Below, piece by piece: positions 60,001-64,000 of a stretch of DNA of 64,000 nt (its first letter is position 1; every line of letters begins with the position of its first letter). Under the pieces are notes generated by a model, which was not told the origin of the DNA, searched no databases, and saw nothing but the letters and a program-made list of their open reading frames with translations. A program made the position numbers and the translations under genes. The DNA lies in NCBI GenBank assembly GCA_012845835.1, contig JABAKD010000023.1, forward strand, positions 13,381,362-13,445,361, read 5' to 3'. This DNA comes from Undaria pinnatifida. Its lineage: Eukaryota > Sar > Phaeophyceae > Laminariales > Alariaceae.

Positions 60001-60350
60001 CCAAAATTGTCAGAATTCGTTTATAATTTCATTCCTAGGTCATGTTTTTTTTTAATTTGAATATACTTTGAGTTTACTCTAAATCTATATTATTGGTAAG
60101 GTTGATATCACTCAGAGAGCCCCATAAACTACACTATGTCAAATATGACGATAAACGCTGCAAAAATTGACTTATTATTCGTTCATAGTCGCCATTATTG
60201 GATTTGGTATTTGTACCAAGCCGCTAGATATCTGTCACGACCACGTTTTTTTCGCAGTGGGGTAATGTTGTGTTCAACTAAAATGATATGGCCGAACATG
60301 ACCGTTGACAAGATGATGTAAATGTTTTTGTTTTTTTTCTGTTTCCTTGC
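57000..60350. other. Stretch of short coding-like remnants, possibly a viral fossil
   Basis: Several short protein-like segments lie on both strands with little spacing and no clear introns, together with (TA)n tracts at 57895 and 59167. The density resembles the compact coding of large DNA viruses more than the rest of the window. Together with the EsV-1-7 gene and a kinase-like fragment to the right, it could be an old, broken phaeovirus-type insertion. No virus hallmark gene (capsid, polymerase, packaging ATPase) was identified, so this remains a hypothesis. Confidence 0.2.
59486..60004 (-). CDS. Hypothetical ORF, 172 codons
   Basis: The longest protein-like minus-strand frame of the right part. 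It opens MVKGPTVIRKPKCRKVIHLY and continues through EAFQHGVPPARLIYRS and VVVLGHRHVHMDNVDTSKY to a C-terminal half with KYFEVHEDHIFYMKALFMMG. The composition is balanced, with no low complexity and no recognisable domain or signal peptide. It overlaps a plus-strand frame at 59268-59579 that is weaker. It may be an intact small gene or a piece of a decayed viral or host gene. Confidence 0.3.
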   Translation of the reverse strand: MVKGPTVIRKPKCRKVIHLYGDTRDLQLPVIISLSFHLIIMPESLSSTRYLKQENTMNTEAFQHGVPPARLIYRSMVVVLGHRHVHMDNVDTSKYVSSVERHIPGIYFPVRMAKATVTKTKYFEVHEDHIFYMKALFMMGFTQMANKLCDTSRKLVIRQSETWWRSVRTRNI

Positions 60351-60451
60351 ATTGACAGGTGCGCACAGCCCGGCTCCGGGAGACTTTAAGCTGTGCTGGT
60401 CATTACGTCCGGGCTGGCTCAATATTATTGTCGGTTTTCATCCTCGCGAGC

Positions 60452-61438
60452 ATGCCGCGTTGCCTTTCCCAACAGTGCCAAACATTTGCCACCTTTAATG
60501 TGGAGGGCAGCACGAAGGCGGGGTACTGCAAGAGGCACGCTGCTGACGGGATGATTAACGTAACAGACAAGCGCTGCTCACATAAAACGTGCACCAAGAT
60601 TTCGGTCTATAACGTGGAAGGAAGCAAGACGACAGCATATTGCAAGACACACGCTGCGGTCGGAATGGTAAACGTCCGCAGCAAGCGCTGTTCGTACACG
60701 TCTTGCAACACGCGTCCGAATTTCAACGTAAAGGGAGGAAAATCGCCGTTGTATTGCAAGAAACATGCCGAAGAAGGAATGGTAGACGTACGCAACAAAC
60801 GATGCTCTGACGAATCGTGCTTTAAGTACGCAAGCTATAACTTGGAGGGCACGAAAACAGCAAGGTTTTGTGCCCAACACGCTCAGGACCAAATGATAAA
60901 CGTACACAGTAAGCGCTGCATATATGACGGTTGCAAAAAATATCCGAATTTTAATGTCAAGGGCAGTCGCACAAAGTTGTACTGCAAGAGCCATGCTCAG
61001 GATGGCATGGTCGATGTGCGCAACGAGCTCCGTTTGAACAAGTGCCGCCAAGACGGAACACCAACGACGGTTTCTTTGAAACCTGTGGGTAATCCATCCA
61101 CCGGTCCAGACGGTGACATTCCGGATGAAGGTGTTGACACCGGACAGAAACGATCGCGGTTGGCTTTCGACCGTAGTCAGGCGTTGCGATGCCCTGATCA
61201 AAGACCTCTGCTACAGAACGAGGTCGTTCAATCTGTGGAGAGGACTCCGAGCCAAGCCGCTGCTATGACTCTGTCGTCTTTTGCCTCGCCTATGCACGTT
61301 AAAGACGGCTTGGTTCCTACAGCCGTGAAGGGGACCCGTCCGGAAATACCGGTCAAATTGCGCCCTGTGGCAAAAGGGCAACCATTGGTGCCAACAGAAC
61401 AGATAAAGATCGAGCTGGAGTTGACCATGAAGTTGTAA
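60452..61438 (+). CDS. EsV-1-7 repeat protein (five repeats)
   Basis: An uninterrupted 328-residue protein. It carries five consecutive 38-residue repeats at about 4-41, 42-79, 80-117, 118-155 and 156-193. Each has the spacing C-x4-C-x16-C-x2-H, with shared elements such as YCKxHAxxGMVxVRxKR and FNVKG. This is the EsV-1-7 motif, named after a phaeovirus gene and also found in the brown-algal developmental regulator IMMEDIATE UPRIGHT; a zinc-binding role is suggested by the C/H pattern. The C-terminal ~135 residues are low in structure, with a basic GQKRSR patch that could be a nuclear signal. The ATG at 60452 sits just before the first repeat. The frame stays open upstream to a strong acceptor (TTGCATTGACAG, ending 60358), so a 5' exon is possible. 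It may be of host or viral origin. Confidence 0.85.
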   Translation: MPRCLSQQCQTFATFNVEGSTKAGYCKRHAADGMINVTDKRCSHKTCTKISVYNVEGSKTTAYCKTHAAVGMVNVRSKRCSYTSCNTRPNFNVKGGKSPLYCKKHAEEGMVDVRNKRCSDESCFKYASYNLEGTKTARFCAQHAQDQMINVHSKRCIYDGCKKYPNFNVKGSRTKLYCKSHAQDGMVDVRNELRLNKCRQDGTPTTVSLKPVGNPSTGPDGDIPDEGVDTGQKRSRLAFDRSQALRCPDQRPLLQNEVVQSVERTPSQAAAMTLSSFASPMHVKDGLVPTAVKGTRPEIPVKLRPVAKGQPLVPTEQIKIELELTMKL

Positions 61439-61439
61439 G

Positions 61440-61895
61440 ACGCGTTGTTCGATCTTTTCGGTTGAACTCATGGCGCGTGATACGATCATGCTACTGTATG
61501 AAGATTCCGGGTAAGTTGCCAAAAATATGACGGAAAAAGGTTTGCTTGAGGAAATGGAGAAAACGTGAGTGGAAATCCATTCGTGGGCATGTTTGATTTT
61601 TGCTTGCTTAAACGTAAGCTTATTCCATTGTATCGGTTACTGCTTCAAACTGTGCCAGAAGCCATGTATAGAGCAGTTGAAGATATAATGGGTTAAATAT
61701 CGATATAGGTTGCTCTTAGATTTTGTTGTTCTTGACGCGGATTGATTCCATGGACGTCGCATGTTTTCTTCAATAAATACTACTCCGGAGTATCAGAAAC
61801 TGAGACCAAACAAAGACCAAAGTGAGACCAGAAATAGCCACTCCGCGGTTGGGGTGCAGCATCGGTCCCTAATCTCTCCAAAATGTCACGAGAAG
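61440..61895. other. Intergenic spacer after the EsV-1-7 gene
   Basis: No ORF is supported. It contains AATAAAT near 61776, about 335 bp after the stop codon, which may or may not serve as a polyadenylation signal. Confidence 0.35.
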
Positions 61896-62124
61896 CTCAA
61901 TATCACCATCACCCGTACAAAATGATGATTTTGAAGGCATTGGTTTGCACAACCAGACCAAGCTTTTATTCCTTACTTCAAGAAGTGCTACATAAACCTG
62001 TAGTAGGTAGTTGTGAAATTTCTCGATCGATGACCGACCCGTTGTTCTTCACTTGAGGGACTTAGTCGGACAGAGGGTATACCTTTTTTCTGACGCAAAA
62101 AAAATCAACTCCTAGCGTGGAATG
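61896..62124 (+). repeat. Duplicated upstream block, copy 1
   Basis: About 225 bp shared with 63774-64000. Common motifs in order are ATCACCATCACCCG, AAGGCATTGGTT, CCAGACCAAGCT, CATAAACC(T)GTAGTAGGTA, TCGATGACCGA, TATACCTTTTT and CAACTCCTAGCGTG. The offset is 1880 bp. It ends about 25 bp before the ATG of a kinase-like frame, which makes it a candidate promoter plus 5' leader. Confidence 0.8.
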
Positions 62125-62147
62125 ACTAAAAATAGAACGGAACGGAG

Positions 62148-62258
62148 ATGGCCGGAAAGGCGTTTCGCGGTTCGAAATGTTTCAAGTTCGTTGGAGCTGG
62201 AAGGTACGGCCGTGTGTTCCGAGCAGTCAATGATCAACTGGGGTGTTCCGGTTGCTAA
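62148..62258 (+). pseudogene. Protein-kinase glycine-loop fragment
   Basis: A short frame starting MAGKAFRGSKCFKFVGAGRY with the glycine-rich ATP-binding loop GAGRYGRVFRAVN, which fits the G-x-G-x-Y-G-x-V pattern of Ser/Thr protein kinases at the position expected for an N-terminal catalytic start. The lysine, catalytic loop and DFG segments are not found downstream, so this is only the start of a kinase gene. The duplicated block at 61896-62124 lies immediately upstream. Kinases occur in brown algae and in phaeoviruses, so the origin is open. Confidence 0.45.
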
Positions 62259-62559
62259 ACATTTGTCATGTTCGCCCTGGGTTCACTTCGTTTCGTCATC
62301 GCTACCACGTTCGCGGCAGGAGGGGATCCTTAAAATTCATTTCAGTTCGTTTCCTAAATTCGTATCGGATCGACTAATTAGTGGACAAAATAGATGGAAG
62401 TCTGACTCAAAAAAAGGCGTGCACGCGTACAGGGGCACCCAGCGCGGTATAGGTCTATGTGGATAGCATAGAGGACAACAGGCCACCGGGGGAGGCAAGT
62501 GGCTGTAGAAAGGAACGGCCAACAATTTTTGACATGTGTAGTCCGAGATAACCTATCTA

Positions 62560-62810
62560 TGGGCTTGATGAGCAGAATGGTGTGGCTCCATTCGGAGCCT
62601 TAGACACAATAGGTAAGAACCCGACTGACATAATAAAAACCAACCAGTGAGGGTTGCACTGTACACAGCTGTGGTTAAGATACGCGGTGAGTCGCAGAAA
62701 TTTTCCATCCGTGTGACCAGCCAAGGGGATAGAAATATCTTTCTCGAAACACAAAATGTAAATTTCAACAATATTCTTCAGAAGACATTCGGCAACGGAT
62801 AGGTTTGCGC
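62560..62810 (+). pseudogene. Coding-like remnant
   Basis: Protein-like sequence in more than one plus-strand frame. The clearer part is the open frame 62647-62802, with VALYTAVVKIRGESQKFSIR and RNIFLETQNVNFNNILQKTF, and no low complexity. No family was recognised. It lies between the two copies of the duplicated block and may belong to the same decayed gene set as the kinase fragment. Confidence 0.25.
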
Positions 62811-62814
62811 GTAG

Positions 62815-63773
62815 ACGAGGTAACGTTTTCTTAAGTAGATACTTCGATCAGCATACGACGGCAAATCAAAAGACATAGTCTTAGAAGCACGTTGAATGCA
62901 CAAAAGAAAAACAATGATACACTCCAGCTGTGAAATCGAATTTTCGTCGAAACTCATGTTTTTGAGGTGTATGTGTAGTAACTCCGTTAACGTGGATATT
63001 TCTTCGGGTGCTGTCCTCATTACCAATGTGGATCGGCGACTTTAAAAAAAGAAGTTTTATCAGGGGCAACACGGGGACGTGAATCGATGTGTGCAAAAAA
63101 ACAGTTCACCTCGTTTTCGGGCACGACCAAAATCTGACGGCTGTCTGATGCACGAGTTACTAATGTATATCAGGTATCGTTTCGTAACACGGCTGATGAT
63201 TGGCAGGCGGGGGAGGGGGGGGAGGGTGGGTGCGAATGGGTACTCCGTTTGTGCATGCCCGTATTCGTATGACTCTTCCCGAATATTCCAAGTGTAAAGT
63301 TAGAAGTGGCACTCTCGAGCAGAAAATATTTTCTGAATGGCGAGGCTTCCAAGCGCGGAGAACGTCGTGCTGGTCAACGTTATTGTCTTGCAAAAAACAG
63401 GTTATATCGGTCACAAGTGATTGAATCGGATTGCGCTTTCACTTTGCTAACTAACAGTGTTTGGGCGAGGCATAGCTCAAAGGCTCAATTGAAGACTCTC
63501 CTAAAAAAAAATGCGAATCTCTTGTCTATCGAAGTATGTGTTGGGTCATAATATCAACGATAATGTTCGGGCTGCATTTGTCGGACATCGAGCATTTTGG
63601 TTTGTCTGTATGAAGAGTGTAGAAACTGACATCGTTCCTGGACCTCTGGTGAGAGCGGACCTTACAAAGAGACTGCGAAGGCTGAAATCGAGCACACGTA
63701 ATCCGGCTTCCTACTAAGAGCATCGGCAAATGAAGAATTTGCTGGGCGAGCAAACACAGCTCGAGGTCTGCAC
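62815..63773. other. No confident gene
   Basis: A 68-codon plus-strand frame at 63511-63717 is mildly protein-like (VRAAFVGHRAFWFVCMKSVE) but unassigned. A G-rich run lies at 63208-63231. Confidence 0.3.
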
Positions 63774-64000
63774 GTCTCAACATCACCATCACCCGAACAA
63801 AAATGGTGATTTCCAAGGCATTGGTTCGCACATCCAGACCAAGCTATTAATCCTCACTTAGTGCTTCATAAACCAGTAGTAGGTACTCGTTGATTTTTTT
63901 TTTGTCGATGACCGAACCGTTGATCTTTACTTTAGGGGCTTAATCGGACAGAGAGTATACCTTTTTCTGACGCAAAAAATTCAACTCCTAGCGTGAAAGG
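63774..64000 (+). repeat. Duplicated upstream block, copy 2
   Basis: The second copy of 61896-62124, cut by the window edge exactly where copy 1 approaches its kinase-like frame. By analogy, a kinase-like frame may start just beyond the window. Copies differ by scattered substitutions and small indels, so the duplication is not very recent. Confidence 0.8.

Noticed and set aside
60578-61201. 207-codon minus-strand ORF
   Set aside because: It is the antisense shadow of the EsV-1-7 repeats; the plus frame explains the periodicity and cysteine spacing.

Overview
The window looks like nuclear DNA of a brown alga (Phaeophyceae) or a close stramenopile relative. The best evidence is an uninterrupted EsV-1-7 repeat gene at the right end; this cysteine/histidine repeat family is characteristic of brown algae and their phaeoviruses. 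Other support is widely spaced short exons with GT-AG introns, very low gene density, and many decayed Ty1/copia and Ty3/gypsy elements. No prokaryotic operons, rRNA genes or CRISPR arrays are visible.

Layout. 1-5.2 kb: no gene; a tRNA-like head, a dispersed direct repeat, a 22-base C tract, and an array of about five degenerate units carrying CCAAT boxes that ends near a TATA-like site. 5.2-30.7 kb: three minus-strand exons of a beta-propeller-type repeat protein (30492-30659, 29893-30036, 5229-5396). The ~24.5 kb between the second and third holds a copia relic (about 6.0-10.9 kb), a gypsy relic with recognisable LTRs (about 12.3-23.7 kb), a minus-strand signal-peptide ORF (25.2 kb) and a copia relic without LTRs (25.24-29.88 kb). 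30.7-43 kb: DNA-transposon country, with a Stowaway-like mariner MITE, two adjacent hAT-type elements with 8-bp target duplications, a further element with perfect 56-bp inverted termini nested in the second, a reversed LTR fragment, and purine-rich repeats. 42.7-48 kb: an array of a ~100-bp repeat, two strong hairpins, and a decayed multi-exon gene of an unnamed family with clean in-phase splice sites. 48-54 kb: mostly non-coding, with a very long AGT microsatellite, a tiny TTAA-flanked inverted-repeat element and a GC-rich tandem block. 54-64 kb: short coding-like stretches without clear introns, the EsV-1-7 gene, a protein-kinase glycine-loop fragment, and a ~225-bp block duplicated 1.88 kb apart, once just upstream of the kinase fragment and once at the window edge. 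This last region may be a decayed phaeovirus-like insertion, but that is only a hypothesis.

How the parts relate. The only confident host coding units are the EsV-1-7 gene and the propeller exons. The latter show one exon per blade with matching intron phase, either interrupted by a retroelement-filled giant intron or belonging to two neighbouring paralogues. Most of the remaining sequence is layered transposon debris.
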